Notes: generated from the sequence alone by a model not told the origin. A stretch of 45,446 nt of DNA from a bacterium (GCA_021734165.1 JAIPJL010000011.1:1-45446), one strand, 5' to 3'; positions 1 through 9,092 are shown, numbered from the stretch's first letter. Program-made: numbers and translations.

Positions 1-252
1 AGAAGCGTTAAAGACTTCCTCCTGTGTGAAGGGAATATCCAATCTATATATTTTTGCTGAGTTAAATAAACGCTTTATATGTGATTGCAGTCTGAATATT
101 GCAGGACCTTTTGGTGTATCATAGCAACGAAGTCCTTCAAAAACTGCTGAACCGTAATGAATGACATGCGACATAACATGAATAGTCGCATCTTTCCAGT
201 CAATAATCTTTCCTGAAAACCAGAGTTTTGCCTCTTCGTCAAATGCGGACAT
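1..252 (-). CDS. ilvE: Branched-chain amino acid aminotransferase, N-terminal part (gene runs off the window)
   Basis: Only the first 84 codons are inside the window. The start is ATG at 252, with a Shine-Dalgarno GAGGTG just upstream. The protein begins MSAFDEEAKLWFSGKI and contains HVMSHVIHYGSAVFEGLR, the hallmark N-terminal segment of class IV PLP aminotransferases of the IlvE type (a small-domain strand followed by the YGxxVFEG loop). Known role: reversible transamination of leucine, isoleucine and valine with 2-oxoglutarate. It is the last visible gene downstream of an acyl-CoA and leucine catabolic cluster, separated by 123 bp, so it could feed branched-chain 2-oxoacids into that pathway or make leucine from it. 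The PLP lysine lies outside the window. Confidence 0.9.
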   Translation of the reverse strand, partial: MSAFDEEAKLWFSGKIIDWKDATIHVMSHVIHYGSAVFEGLRCYDTPKGPAIFRLQSHIKRLFNSAKIYRLDIPFTQEEVFNAS

Positions 253-375
253 ATTTTCACCTCAATTTTTTGACCATGGGCTTGTTTTGTTGTATTTGTC
301 ATGTATTCACAAATGACAAATAAACAAATAATAGTTTACAAAATTGTACTTCAGTATAACCTGATTAAAGCTCTT

Positions 376-1518
376 TTATCTTCCGATAACCTGATCAGCA
401 ATCACCATGTTCATTACTTCGCTGGTCCCTTCATAGATCGTAGTTATCTTTGAATCACGAAGGAAACGCTCAACTGGATATTCCTTGATATAACCATAGC
501 CACCGTGAATCTGAATTGCTTCAAGGGCATTACGAACTGCTAGCTCTGAGCAGAACAGTTTTGCCATTGCCGCTTCCTTGATGTAGTTCTCTTTTCTGTC
601 TTTTTTAGCAGCAGCTGAATACAGCAGCATCCTGGCAGCTTCTGTTTCCATAGCCATTTTAGCAATCTTAAACTGAATTGCCTGGAATTTAGCAATAGGC
701 TTGCCGAATTGAACGCGTTCCTTGCTATACTTTACAGATTCATCTATACATGCCTGAGCTATTCCAAGAGCCTGAGATGCAACACCGATACGACCACTAT
801 TAAGCGCAGTCATGGCAATCTTGAATCCCATTCCTTCTTGACCAAGCATGTTTGCAGCGGGTACTCTGCAATCTTCAAATGTGATAGCAGTTGTATCTGT
901 ACCTCTTATACCCATCTTGTTCTCATGCTTGCCAACTATGAAACCGGGTGTACCCTTCTCGATCATAAAAGCAGAAGTGCCTTTAAGACCTTTTTCTTTA
1001 TCGGTTACTACAAAGGCAAGTAACACATCACAGTTTTCACCTGAAGTAATGAAGCACTTAGCCCCATTTATTATGTAATGATCACCATCTTTGACAGCAT
1101 TTGTAACCATCGCGCCAGCATCCGAACCAGCGCCTGGTTCAGTCAATGCAAAAGCACCAAGCATTTCACCCTGGGCAAGAGGTCTTAAAAAGCGTTCTTT
1201 CTGATCATCGTTTCCGAATAATTCATTCGGGTAAACAACAAGACTATTTTGTACAGAAATGACAATTGCTACTGAAGCATCAACTCTTCCGAGTTCCTCG
1301 ACTGCTATACAGTAACTTATCATATCGAGTCCGGATCCACCAAGCTCTTCAGGAAGGTTAACTCCCCAGAAACCAAGTTCTCCCAGTTTTTTCAGTTCTT
1401 TTCTTGGGTAATTACCTGTTTCATCTCTTTCTGCAACACCCGGCGCTAATTCCGCCAAGGCAAAATCGCGAATGGTCTGACGAACCATCTGCTGTTCTTC
1501 GTTGGGTTTAAAATCCAT
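376..1518 (-). CDS. Acyl-CoA dehydrogenase, short-chain (butyryl-CoA) type
   Basis: This 380-residue FAD enzyme has the normal family length. It carries the first acyl-CoA dehydrogenase signature (FALTEPGAGSDAGAM, about residues 128-142) and the second one near the C-terminus (IHGGYGYIKEYPVERFLRDS). The catalytic base is expected at Glu363 in IYEGTSE, the position used by short- and medium-chain enzymes. It introduces the alpha-beta double bond in an acyl-CoA and passes electrons to ETF, though no etf genes are in the window. It lies 19 bp downstream of 3-hydroxybutyryl-CoA dehydrogenase and a thiolase, which favours a C4 substrate (butyryl-CoA). The exact chain length cannot be fixed from sequence alone. 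Confidence 0.92.
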   Translation of the reverse strand: MDFKPNEEQQMVRQTIRDFALAELAPGVAERDETGNYPRKELKKLGELGFWGVNLPEELGGSGLDMISYCIAVEELGRVDASVAIVISVQNSLVVYPNELFGNDDQKERFLRPLAQGEMLGAFALTEPGAGSDAGAMVTNAVKDGDHYIINGAKCFITSGENCDVLLAFVVTDKEKGLKGTSAFMIEKGTPGFIVGKHENKMGIRGTDTTAITFEDCRVPAANMLGQEGMGFKIAMTALNSGRIGVASQALGIAQACIDESVKYSKERVQFGKPIAKFQAIQFKIAKMAMETEAARMLLYSAAAKKDRKENYIKEAAMAKLFCSELAVRNALEAIQIHGGYGYIKEYPVERFLRDSKITTIYEGTSEVMNMVIADQVIGR

Positions 1519-1537
1519 TCTTTACTGTCCTTAGAAG

Positions 1538-2389
1538 CTAATTGTAATTGTAGAAACCTTTACCGTTTTTCCTGCCAAGATGGCCGGCAGCGACCATTTT
1601 CTTTAAGAGCGGACACGGGCGGTATTTGCTGTCGCCGAGTTCTTTGTGAAGAACTTCCATGATGGCAAGACAAACGTCCAGACCAATCAGATCAGCGAGT
1701 GTTAGAGGTCCCATCGGATGAGCCATACCAAGTTTCATCACCGTATCGATGGCTTCTGCGTCAGCAATGCCTTCCATAAGACAATAGACAGCCTCATTGA
1801 TCATCGGTAGTAAAATACGGTTTGCGATAAAACCTGGATAATCGTTTACCACACAAGGCGTTTTACCCATCTTTTCAGCAAGACCTGTAACGATTGATAA
1901 AGTTTCATCTGAAGTAGCAAGCCCTTTGACTACTTCGACGAGCTTCATCATCGGTACCGGATTCATAAAGTGCATTCCAATTACAGACTCAGGACGCTTT
2001 GTTTGAGCAGCGATTAGCGTTATTGAAATAGATGATGTATTACTTGATATAATAGCGCCTTCTTTGCATATACCATCAAGTTTCTTGAATAGATCAAGTT
2101 TAATAGCTTCATTTTCGGTGGCTGCTTCAACAACGAAGTCAGCAGTAGCAACATCATCCAGATTTGTTGTAGTTTTAATCCTGCCAAGTAGTTCAGTCTT
2201 CTTTTCTTCGGTCAGTTTTTCTTTGCTGATCAAACGATCACAATTTTTGGTAATGATTCCTAATGCACGATCAAGGAATTCCTGCTTTATATCAACTAAA
2301 ATCACGTTGTAACCACTCATAGCAGCGACATGTGTAATACCGTTTCCCATAGTACCGGAACCGATTACACCAATTGTTTTAATCTCCAT
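1538..2389 (-). CDS. hbd: 3-hydroxybutyryl-CoA dehydrogenase
   Basis: At 283 residues this is the usual length of the single-domain-pair enzymes of this family. An N-terminal Rossmann fold begins with [14 protein letters not shown] (residues 6-19). The segment [17 protein letters not shown] holds the catalytic His and the NPxP motif, and the C-terminal helical domain ends in [11 protein letters not shown], all typical of Hbd/PaaH. The enzyme interconverts 3-hydroxyacyl-CoA and 3-oxoacyl-CoA with NAD(P). It sits between a thiolase (38 bp upstream) and an acyl-CoA dehydrogenase (19 bp downstream), so the three probably form one transcript for C4 acyl-CoA conversion. No crotonase of the short-chain type is adjacent; the nearest enoyl-CoA hydratase is at 11.2 kb. 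Confidence 0.95.
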   Translation of the reverse strand: MEIKTIGVIGSGTMGNGITHVAAMSGYNVILVDIKQEFLDRALGIITKNCDRLISKEKLTEEKKTELLGRIKTTTNLDDVATADFVVEAATENEAIKLDLFKKLDGICKEGAIISSNTSSISITLIAAQTKRPESVIGMHFMNPVPMMKLVEVVKGLATSDETLSIVTGLAEKMGKTPCVVNDYPGFIANRILLPMINEAVYCLMEGIADAEAIDTVMKLGMAHPMGPLTLADLIGLDVCLAIMEVLHKELGDSKYRPCPLLKKMVAAGHLGRKNGKGFYNYN

Positions 2390-2426
2390 TTATTACTCCC
2401 TATTATGGTTAGATTTTATTTTAAAC

Positions 2427-3623
2427 TTATAGTTTTTCTACTATAAGCGCAACAGCCTCACCACCACCAAGACAGATACCGGCTGCTCCCCAATCGACTC
2501 CTCGATCAAGCATAGCATTAACCAGTGTAATCAGAATGCGAGCGCCGGAACATCCAATCGGATGACCAAGCGCAACAGCGCCGCCATTGACATTGACTTT
2601 TGCAGCATCAATACCGAGTAGTTTTGTATTTACCAAACCGACAACCGAGAAAGCCTCGTTCAGCTCAAATAACCCAATCTCGTCTAAAGATAAATTGCTT
2701 CCATCGGCTTTTTTAGTTTTGGCAACCGCATTTCTAATTGCTTTTTCTGGAGCTGTGGTAAACCATTCCGGCTCCTGTGCATGAACACCTTGTCCATGAA
2801 TGCGAGCGAGTGGTTTCAAACCGCGTTTTTTAGCAGTTTCTTCGCTCATCAGCACCAGAGCAGCAGCGCCGTCATTTATTTTAGAGGCATTTGCGGCAGT
2901 GATTGTACCGTCTTTTTTAAATGCTGAGCGCAATTGACTGATCTTGTCAAATCTGACTTTTTTAGGCTCTTCATCTTCACTTATTACAATCGGATCACCT
3001 TTACGCTGTGGAATTTCAACCGGACAGATTTCGTTATTAAATTTTCCGGCTTCGGCAGCTGCAATGGCTTTTTTGTAGCTGTCGATAGCAAATGCATCTT
3101 GGTCTTCTCTTGAAAAGTCGTATTTTTCAGCACAAACTTCACCACACATCCCCATGTGCATATTGTTATAAGGATCCCACAGACCGTCGAAAATCATACC
3201 ATCAACTAATTTACCATCACCCATACGATAACCCCCGCGAGCATTGAACAGGTAATAAGGCGCATTAGACATTGATTCCATACCACCTGCAACAACGATG
3301 TCCGACTCACCGAGCATGATAGACTGAGCGCCGAGCATCACTGATTTTAATCCTGAACCGCACACCTTATGAATTGTCATGCAGGGAACGGAATAAGGAA
3401 GTCCAGCATAAACTGACGCCTGGCGAGCGCCAGCCTGACCAACACCGCCCTGCAAAACCATACCCATTAAGACTTCATCAACTTCTTCAGGTTTCAATTT
3501 TGCGCGTTCAACTGCTGCTTTTATCGCTGTTGCACCAAGTTTAACCGCGGGTACTGCTGAAAGACTGCCGTTGAATGAACCAATCGGTGTTCGAGCCGCG
3601 GATACTATAACTACATTACTCAT
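2427..3623 (-). CDS. Acetyl-CoA C-acetyltransferase (thiolase)
   Basis: This 398-residue protein is a classic bacterial biosynthetic/degradative thiolase. The acyl-accepting Cys88 lies in [12 protein letters not shown], His354 in [12 protein letters not shown], and the second cysteine, Cys384, in ICLGGGEA, so the complete catalytic set is present with normal spacing. It condenses two acetyl-CoA molecules to acetoacetyl-CoA or runs in reverse. The gene follows the metallo-hydrolase by 28 bp and precedes hbd. A second, structurally different thiolase of the archaeal/SCP2 type is found at 17946-19106, so the window encodes two non-equivalent thiolases. Confidence 0.95.
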   Translation of the reverse strand: MSNVVIVSAARTPIGSFNGSLSAVPAVKLGATAIKAAVERAKLKPEEVDEVLMGMVLQGGVGQAGARQASVYAGLPYSVPCMTIHKVCGSGLKSVMLGAQSIMLGESDIVVAGGMESMSNAPYYLFNARGGYRMGDGKLVDGMIFDGLWDPYNNMHMGMCGEVCAEKYDFSREDQDAFAIDSYKKAIAAAEAGKFNNEICPVEIPQRKGDPIVISEDEEPKKVRFDKISQLRSAFKKDGTITAANASKINDGAAALVLMSEETAKKRGLKPLARIHGQGVHAQEPEWFTTAPEKAIRNAVAKTKKADGSNLSLDEIGLFELNEAFSVVGLVNTKLLGIDAAKVNVNGGAVALGHPIGCSGARILITLVNAMLDRGVDWGAAGICLGGGEAVALIVEKL

Positions 3624-3651
3624 TTTAACTCCTGTATATTTTAATTTTAAA

Positions 3652-4410
3652 TTATCGTAAAACGTCTATCGTACTGTTAACTCCATGACAAAATACACAT
3701 TCCCACATATTCTTCTTAGCTAAATCAAGCCATTTGCTACGATGCTTGATTAATTCATCTTTATCATAATCATATTTCGTCGTTTCAGATAGATTTGCGT
3801 GTTCTTTTACCGGAATCAAATCTCCAGGAAAAAACACAGTCTCCTTATTTTCAGTCGCAATGACTATCTGATGTCCCGGGCAATGTCCGGGTGTATGATA
3901 AACCGAAAGTCCGGGTATTATCTCTTGATCACCATTAACGGTGATTAATTGACCGGAATCAATTAAAAGTCTAACATCATCCCGATCGTAATCGATGCTG
4001 TGTTCATAATTCTGATCTAAAGCAATCTCAAGCTCTTTTTCCTGAACATAATATAATGCATTTGTGAATGTTTTTGCAAGACTTCCATCTTCTAATCGAT
4101 GTGTGCAGCCTCCTGAATGATCATAATGCAGATGAGTCAACGCTACAATATCGATATTTTCCGGTTTAACATCAAGCTTATTCAATTGCTGAATAAGCAT
4201 TCTTGGAAGTTGATAGTCCATCAATCCAAGTTTAGTATAATCGCGTTTATTACCAAGCCCTGTATCGATAAGAACGTTTTTCCCCGCTAACCTGATAAAA
4301 AGCTGATTTAATCCAAGAAATAACCTGTCAGACTTAATTCCAACTGATTTAACAGGAAAATCATCAGCAGGAATTTTAATCCAGCCATCGTTGATGATAT
4401 GGTATTCCAA
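3652..4410 (-). CDS. Metallo-beta-lactamase-fold hydrolase
   Basis: This 252-residue protein has the HxHxDH metal motif in THLHYDHSGG, followed by TPGHCPGHQIV (third-site His) and FFPGDLIP (bridging Asp), with a final His in CHGVNS. These define an active dinuclear-metal hydrolase of the metallo-beta-lactamase superfamily, closest in appearance to the lactonase or glyoxalase II-like group. There is no signal peptide, so it is cytoplasmic. It lies 14 bp after an acyl-CoA dehydrogenase and 28 bp before a thiolase, so a thioesterase or lactonase role in acyl-CoA metabolism is plausible. The substrate is unknown. Confidence 0.85.
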   Translation of the reverse strand: MEYHIINDGWIKIPADDFPVKSVGIKSDRLFLGLNQLFIRLAGKNVLIDTGLGNKRDYTKLGLMDYQLPRMLIQQLNKLDVKPENIDIVALTHLHYDHSGGCTHRLEDGSLAKTFTNALYYVQEKELEIALDQNYEHSIDYDRDDVRLLIDSGQLITVNGDQEIIPGLSVYHTPGHCPGHQIVIATENKETVFFPGDLIPVKEHANLSETTKYDYDKDELIKHRSKWLDLAKKNMWECVFCHGVNSTIDVLR

Positions 4411-4424
4411 TAATCAAAATCCAG

Positions 4425-5564
4425 CTAATCCTTAAGCAGCGTTCTTGCTATTACAAGTCTTTGAATCTCGGAAGTACCTTCACCGATCTCGCATAGTTTT
4501 GCATCGCGGAACATCCTTTCAACCGGATACTCTTTCATGTAGCCGTAACCACCATGAATCTGTATCGCTTCTTCAGCTACCTTCGTGCCAATCTCCGAGG
4601 CAAATAGTTTTCCCATTGCAGCTTCTTTACCAAAAGGCTTACCAGCATCATGTAAACGAGCTGCATTGTAAATCAGGTGTCTTGCCGCTTCAATATGAGT
4701 TGCCATCGTGGCAAGTTTCATCTGAATTGCCTGAAAACTTGAGATTGGACGCCTGAATTGTATCCGCTCCTTTGAATACTTAACAGCTTCGTCAAGCGCT
4801 CCTTGTGCAATTCCGAGCGCCATGGCGCCGATTGAAATTCTACCTCCGTCGAGAATCTCCAAAAAATAGGGGAATCCTCTACCCTCTTCACCAAGCAGAT
4901 TTTCAGCGGGAACTCGGCAGTCATCAAAGATCAAACCGGCGGTGTCTGAACCACGAATGCCTAGTTTATTCTCTTTACGATCAATGCTGAAACCGGGTGT
5001 ATTCTTTGGAACAATAAACGCGCTTATCCCTTTAGACGATGGCTTCTCTTTGTCAGTAACAGCCGTTACAGAATATACCTCAGAAACGGAAGCATTTGTA
5101 ATGAACCGTTTGTTTCCATTGATTACCCATTCGTCACCATCTCTAACTGCTGTCGTTTCAGTGCCTCCTGCATCTGAACCGGCGTTTGCTTCAGTAAGTC
5201 CGAAAGCGCCTAAGATTTCACCGGAACAAAGTTTTGGCAGCCATTCCTGCTTTTGCTTTTCATTACCGAATTTATAGATTGGATTGACTCCCAGCGATAT
5301 ATGCGCCGCAAGTGTGATACCATGCGAAGCGCAGACGCGTGAAATTTCCTCAACGGCTATTGCATAGCATATATAATCCATACCTGCGCCGCCGTATTCT
5401 TCTGGGAATACAATCCCCATAAGACCCAGTTCACCCATCTGCTTAACCGTTTCTACTGGAAAACGGCATGTCTCATCTATTTCCGCTGCTATCGGCTTTA
5501 CTTCGTTTTGTGCAAAGTCATGCACCATCTCTCGCAACATTTGTTGCTCTTCGGTCAGGAACAT
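4425..5564 (-). CDS. Acyl-CoA dehydrogenase
   Basis: This is a 379-residue FAD acyl-CoA dehydrogenase with signature 1 in FGLTEANAGSDAGGT and signature 2 in IHGGYGYMKEYPVERMFRDA. Glu362 in EIGEGTSEIQ occupies the catalytic position of short- and medium-chain enzymes. The helix that carries the catalytic Glu in true isovaleryl-CoA dehydrogenases reads ILDGGRISIGA here, with no acidic base at the expected point. Because the gene lies in an operon with methylcrotonyl-CoA carboxylase it would often be named isovaleryl-CoA dehydrogenase. The residues instead favour a short-chain or 2-methyl branched-chain type. It follows the Fe-S oxidoreductase by 62 bp. Confidence 0.9.
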   Translation of the reverse strand: MFLTEEQQMLREMVHDFAQNEVKPIAAEIDETCRFPVETVKQMGELGLMGIVFPEEYGGAGMDYICYAIAVEEISRVCASHGITLAAHISLGVNPIYKFGNEKQKQEWLPKLCSGEILGAFGLTEANAGSDAGGTETTAVRDGDEWVINGNKRFITNASVSEVYSVTAVTDKEKPSSKGISAFIVPKNTPGFSIDRKENKLGIRGSDTAGLIFDDCRVPAENLLGEEGRGFPYFLEILDGGRISIGAMALGIAQGALDEAVKYSKERIQFRRPISSFQAIQMKLATMATHIEAARHLIYNAARLHDAGKPFGKEAAMGKLFASEIGTKVAEEAIQIHGGYGYMKEYPVERMFRDAKLCEIGEGTSEIQRLVIARTLLKD

Positions 5565-5626
5565 TTTTCTCCTCTATCGTTTTAAAAAGGATTACAAGAT
5601 TTCAGGATTTTCATCCTCATTTGATT

Positions 5627-6874
5627 TTAATTTACAACAATTTCAGCCAATAACTCGGCTGTGTGTCGTACTATTATACCACTGTTTGTATTATTTACTA
5701 CTGATTGTAACCGCAATGCACAGCCAGGTGAACCAACCAGAATTTCTTCTGCTCCTGTTTCAATGGCTTGATTTATCTTTCTTTCAGCAATCTTATATGA
5801 GGTGTCGTTATGAAAAAAAGCATAGCTGCCTCCGAATCCACAACAATGATCACTATAAGGTAGCTCCCTTATTTCAAGTCCGTCAACAGCATTTAATAAA
5901 TCTCGCCAGCGACTGCCTCTTCCGACATGAATGATATGACATGAATCGTGTAATGTAATAGCTTTCTTATATTTCCCCAATTTCAATCTTCCATCATCAA
6001 GCGCTTCTGCTAATAAATGTCCTAAATCAGTAGTAATTTCAGCAAGCTTTTCTGCTTCGGATTGTAATTCTCTATCACTCTGAAACAGTTCAAGATAGTC
6101 ATGTGAAAATGCGCTGCTGCATGTTCCATCTGGAGAAATTACCTTATCAACGTTTAACTTATTAAAAAGTTCGATATTATGAACAGCAAGTTTTCTGGCA
6201 ATATCCCAGCTTGCATTATTAATCGCAGGCGCTCCGCAACAGACCTGCTCCTTCGGGATTACTACCCGCCATCCGGCTGCATTTAACAGCTTGATAACCG
6301 CATCAGCAACCCAGGGAGTTGATAAATTTACACTGCAACCAAGAAGTAATCCAACGGATCCGACTTCATTTACAACAGGATATTCACCGTCAAGATGTCT
6401 GATATAAGGCGCTCCTTTGAAAATCGGCAGCGATTGTTTACCGAGTTTTGCCTGTCTGTGATCATCCTTATCAAATCCGCTTAATAATCCTGCAAGTTTT
6501 ACTTCAAGTTCAAAGAGCTTTGGTTTGTTAATTGTCCAATACAAACCTGCATGTTTAAGTTTTCCGGCGCTTGTTAACCCACTCATATCCTGACGAGCTG
6601 TCGTCCATAAACGCTGAGTCTTCACACCTGCCGGACAAACGGTTTGACAAGCATAGCAAGTTAAACAATCATCAAATAAATCAGCGATTCCCGGTGATAC
6701 TTCAATAGACTCATCAATCAATGCTTTTAAAAGAACAATCTTTCCCCTGGCGGTTAAGCCTTCGTTACCCTTAACAAGATAAGTTGGACAGACAGAGAGG
6801 CATAAACCGCAATTAACGCATTTATCGAGTTCGTCTGTGCGAAGACTGATTTCATTCAGTTGCTTTTCCTTCAC
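5627..6874 (-). CDS. Fe-S oxidoreductase, GlcF-like (two 4Fe-4S clusters and two CCG domains)
   Basis: This 415-residue protein starts at GTG (6874), with GGAG a few bases before it inside the preceding gene. Two ferredoxin-type clusters are bound by Cys19/22/25/29 and Cys70/73/76/80. Two cysteine-rich CCG domains follow (CCGAP at 212 and CCGFGG at 344, with supporting Cys180, 252, 312 and 385). This architecture is that of glycolate oxidase subunit GlcF and related HdrD-like electron carriers. No GlcD flavoprotein is adjacent. Its place between a carboxylase and two acyl-CoA dehydrogenases suggests that it takes electrons from ETF or acyl-CoA dehydrogenases toward quinone or another carrier, although it has no membrane segment. 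It overlaps the biotin carrier gene by 23 bp. Confidence 0.85.
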   Translation of the reverse strand: MKEKQLNEISLRTDELDKCVNCGLCLSVCPTYLVKGNEGLTARGKIVLLKALIDESIEVSPGIADLFDDCLTCYACQTVCPAGVKTQRLWTTARQDMSGLTSAGKLKHAGLYWTINKPKLFELEVKLAGLLSGFDKDDHRQAKLGKQSLPIFKGAPYIRHLDGEYPVVNEVGSVGLLLGCSVNLSTPWVADAVIKLLNAAGWRVVIPKEQVCCGAPAINNASWDIARKLAVHNIELFNKLNVDKVISPDGTCSSAFSHDYLELFQSDRELQSEAEKLAEITTDLGHLLAEALDDGRLKLGKYKKAITLHDSCHIIHVGRGSRWRDLLNAVDGLEIRELPYSDHCCGFGGSYAFFHNDTSYKIAERKINQAIETGAEEILVGSPGCALRLQSVVNNTNSGIIVRHTAELLAEIVVN

Positions 6875-7376
6875 CAGTTTCTCCGAGAGGAGCGAGTTCT
6901 ATCATTATCTCACCGAAACCAACTTGCTGCCCTGCTTCGACATGTACTTTATCCACAACACCGTTCATCATTGCTCGCACTTCATTTTCCATCTTCATAG
7001 CTTCAACGATCACAATCGGTTGATCACGCTTAACTTCGTCACCTTCTTTCACCAGAAGCTTGATTACAGAACCGGGCATCGGAGCTACAACACGGTTATC
7101 ATCACCTCCATCAGTTGATCCTGCAGTGACGTCATCATGCGTCACATCTTTGAAATTCCAGGTTTTACCTGCAATATGAACAAATATATCATCCTTAACT
7201 CTGACCGCGTGGCAACGGATGATCTTTTCATCCTGCTTAATTATATATCCTGCATTTGGCTGTTCATTTATTATCAGATCGAGACTTTGATCATCGCACT
7301 TGAGCGATAACAAATCACCTTTGCGGTTGACGTCAAACTCATGAACTCCGCTATTATCTTTAAGTTTCAGTCTCAT
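6852..7376 (-). CDS. Biotin carboxyl carrier part of methylcrotonyl-CoA carboxylase alpha (split chain)
   Basis: The C-terminal part of this 174-residue protein is a standard biotinyl domain with the target lysine in VEAMKMENEV (Lys128). The first 80 or so residues (MRLKLKDNSGVHEF onward) are beta-rich and match the BT linker domain that normally joins biotin carboxylase to the carrier in acyl-CoA carboxylase alpha chains. The gene overlaps the biotin carboxylase stop codon by four bases (ATGA) and has its own Shine-Dalgarno GGAGG six bases before the ATG. It therefore appears to be a genuine separate gene, not a sequencing break. It carries CO2 on biotin to the carboxyltransferase at 12065-13675. 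Confidence 0.88.
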   Translation of the reverse strand: MRLKLKDNSGVHEFDVNRKGDLLSLKCDDQSLDLIINEQPNAGYIIKQDEKIIRCHAVRVKDDIFVHIAGKTWNFKDVTHDDVTAGSTDGGDDNRVVAPMPGSVIKLLVKEGDEVKRDQPIVIVEAMKMENEVRAMMNGVVDKVHVEAGQQVGFGEIMIELAPLGETGEGKATE

Positions 7377-8899
7377 TTCAAACCTCCTGAACCGAATTGC
7401 CAGGCGCCGATCTCAAGCCAGGGACTCGGTATTTCGTGAGTTCCATCACCAGTGGAGACAGTTTTTCTTTCACTCGGTAAGGAGGCTAATGCCAATGCCA
7501 AGCCAAGCTCTTCATCGCTTGCAGCAGGTGGTTTCCAGTCAGGAAGATATTGCGGAATAAAACCTGTATGCAGATTTCCATCGGTAAATGCCTGATGTTC
7601 GAGTACCGCTTTAAGGAAATCTATATTAGTAGTCAAACCAAGTATCACAGTATCATCCAAAGCCATTTGAATGCGTTTAATTGCTGATGCTCTGTCGGAT
7701 GCGGTAGCTATCAGTTTGGCGACAATTGGATCATAGTAAACTGAAACCTCATCGCCTGATTCTACTCCACCATCGAATCGAATGCCAAGTCCACGCGGTT
7801 CTTTCATAAAATGAACGGGACCAGCAGACGGTAAGAACCCTGCAGCAGCGTCTTCAGCATAGATACGCGCTTCAATGGAATGTCCGCGCTGCTTAATATC
7901 ATCCTGCCCCCAGGATAACTCTATACCGGCAGCAACAAGTATTTGCTCCTTAACGAGATCAATACCGATTGTTTCTTCTGTTACCGGATGCTCCACCTGG
8001 ATACGGGTATTGACTTCGAGAAAATAGAAATTACGATCTTTATCAAGAAGGAATTCCACAGTACCGGCATTGACATACTTGGCAGCTTCGATAACTTTAA
8101 CTGCTGTTTCACCCATGCGGTGCCTGAGTTCGTCATCAAGCGCCGGAGATGGTGTTTCCTCGATGATCTTCTGATGACGGCGCTGAATTGAGCATTCGCG
8201 CTCACAGAGATGAATACGGTTGCCTTGCCAGTCACCGAACACCTGGAACTCGATATGACGCGGCTCAACGAGGTATCTTTCTAAGAAAACAGTAGGATCA
8301 CCGAAGGCAGCTTTAGCTTCACGCTGAGCAGCTTCGATTGACGACTGAAGGTTTGCTGGGTCGTTGACAACCCGCATCCCTTTGCCACCTCCACCGGAAG
8401 CTGCTTTAACCAAGACAGGGAAGCCAATCCGTTCAGCTTCCTTGAGCAATGTTTTATCATCGAGTGCTGAGTCGCTTTTCATGCCCGGGACAAGCGGGAC
8501 GCCTGCTTCAGCCATAGTCTTGCGGGACTCGACTTTGTTGCCAAGCAATTGAATGGACTCCGGAGTAGATCCGATAAAGACCAGATCCGCTTTACCGACT
8601 GCTCTCGCAAATTCAGCATTTTCAGCGAGGAAGCCATATCCCGGATGAATAGCGCAGCAGCCTGCTTTTTTAGCTGTCTCAATGATAACAGCCTGGTTGA
8701 GATAGCTCATGTTTGGAGCAGCCGGACCGATGCAGTATGCTTCATCCGCTTCTCTGACGTGCATGGCTGTTTTATCGACTTCGGAATATACTGCAACCGC
8801 CGTAATACCAAGCTCATGACAGGCTCGGATAATGCGGATTGCGATTTCACCGCGATTTGCGATTAAAATTTTGTGTAAATCTATTTTAGAGTTCTCCAA
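7373..8899 (-). CDS. Biotin carboxylase part of methylcrotonyl-CoA carboxylase alpha (split chain)
   Basis: This 508-residue ATP-grasp enzyme begins ILIANRGEIAIRIIRAC. It has the glycine-rich ATP loop GGGGKGM (residues 169-175), CERECSIQRRHQKIIEE (232-248) and FLEVNTRIQVEHPVTE (294-309). It carboxylates biotin using ATP and bicarbonate. The chain runs about 60 residues past the usual biotin carboxylase end and stops at GAWQFGSGGLK, inside what is normally the BT linker; the rest of the chain is the next gene. The only reasonable start is TTG at 8899, directly preceded by an in-frame stop and without a clear Shine-Dalgarno, immediately next to the inserted deaminase cassette. It pairs with the carboxyltransferase upstream of the cassette. 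Confidence 0.92.
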   Translation of the reverse strand: MENSKIDLHKILIANRGEIAIRIIRACHELGITAVAVYSEVDKTAMHVREADEAYCIGPAAPNMSYLNQAVIIETAKKAGCCAIHPGYGFLAENAEFARAVGKADLVFIGSTPESIQLLGNKVESRKTMAEAGVPLVPGMKSDSALDDKTLLKEAERIGFPVLVKAASGGGGKGMRVVNDPANLQSSIEAAQREAKAAFGDPTVFLERYLVEPRHIEFQVFGDWQGNRIHLCERECSIQRRHQKIIEETPSPALDDELRHRMGETAVKVIEAAKYVNAGTVEFLLDKDRNFYFLEVNTRIQVEHPVTEETIGIDLVKEQILVAAGIELSWGQDDIKQRGHSIEARIYAEDAAAGFLPSAGPVHFMKEPRGLGIRFDGGVESGDEVSVYYDPIVAKLIATASDRASAIKRIQMALDDTVILGLTTNIDFLKAVLEHQAFTDGNLHTGFIPQYLPDWKPPAASDEELGLALALASLPSERKTVSTGDGTHEIPSPWLEIGAWQFGSGGLK

Positions 8900-8921
8900 T
8901 TAAATTGTCAATTTAGTTTTC

Positions 8922-9092
8922 CTATCTAACTTCTCTTGATACACCAGCTTTATTTGCTACTCTAAAATTAGAAGAAACTTTCACATACTTAACTTTCTTA
9001 TCTGAATCCCAAGAACGAACCGCTTTTGAATTCTCATCGATTCTAGATCGCAGTGAAGATTCATTAATCTGTGCTTTTCTTTTATTTGTCAT
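8922..9092 (-). CDS. Small basic protein of unknown function overlapping the deaminase gene
   Basis: This 56-residue ORF starts at ATG 9092, inside the last codons of the deaminase (11-bp overlap, different frame), and ends at 8922. It begins MTNKRKAQINESSLRSRIDE and ends VSREVR. About a quarter of its residues are Lys or Arg, and there is no signal peptide, transmembrane segment or cysteine. I do not recognise the family. The overlap implies translational coupling to the deaminase, so if real it is part of the same cassette and could be a regulator, antitoxin or nucleic-acid binder. It could also be a chance ORF, because the evidence is only position, frame and composition. Confidence 0.5.
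   Translation of the reverse strand: MTNKRKAQINESSLRSRIDENSKAVRSWDSDKKVKYVKVSSNFRVANKAGVSREVR

Noticed and set aside
75-302. Minus-strand open frame of 75 codons
   Set aside because: It is an out-of-frame shadow of ilvE, which reads through the same bases with clear family motifs.
5580-5612. GGATTACAAGATTTCAGGATTT sequence resembling a dispersed repeat
   Set aside because: Only one partial copy was seen (a loosely similar stretch near 13750 is not a clear match), so a repeat family cannot be shown from this window.
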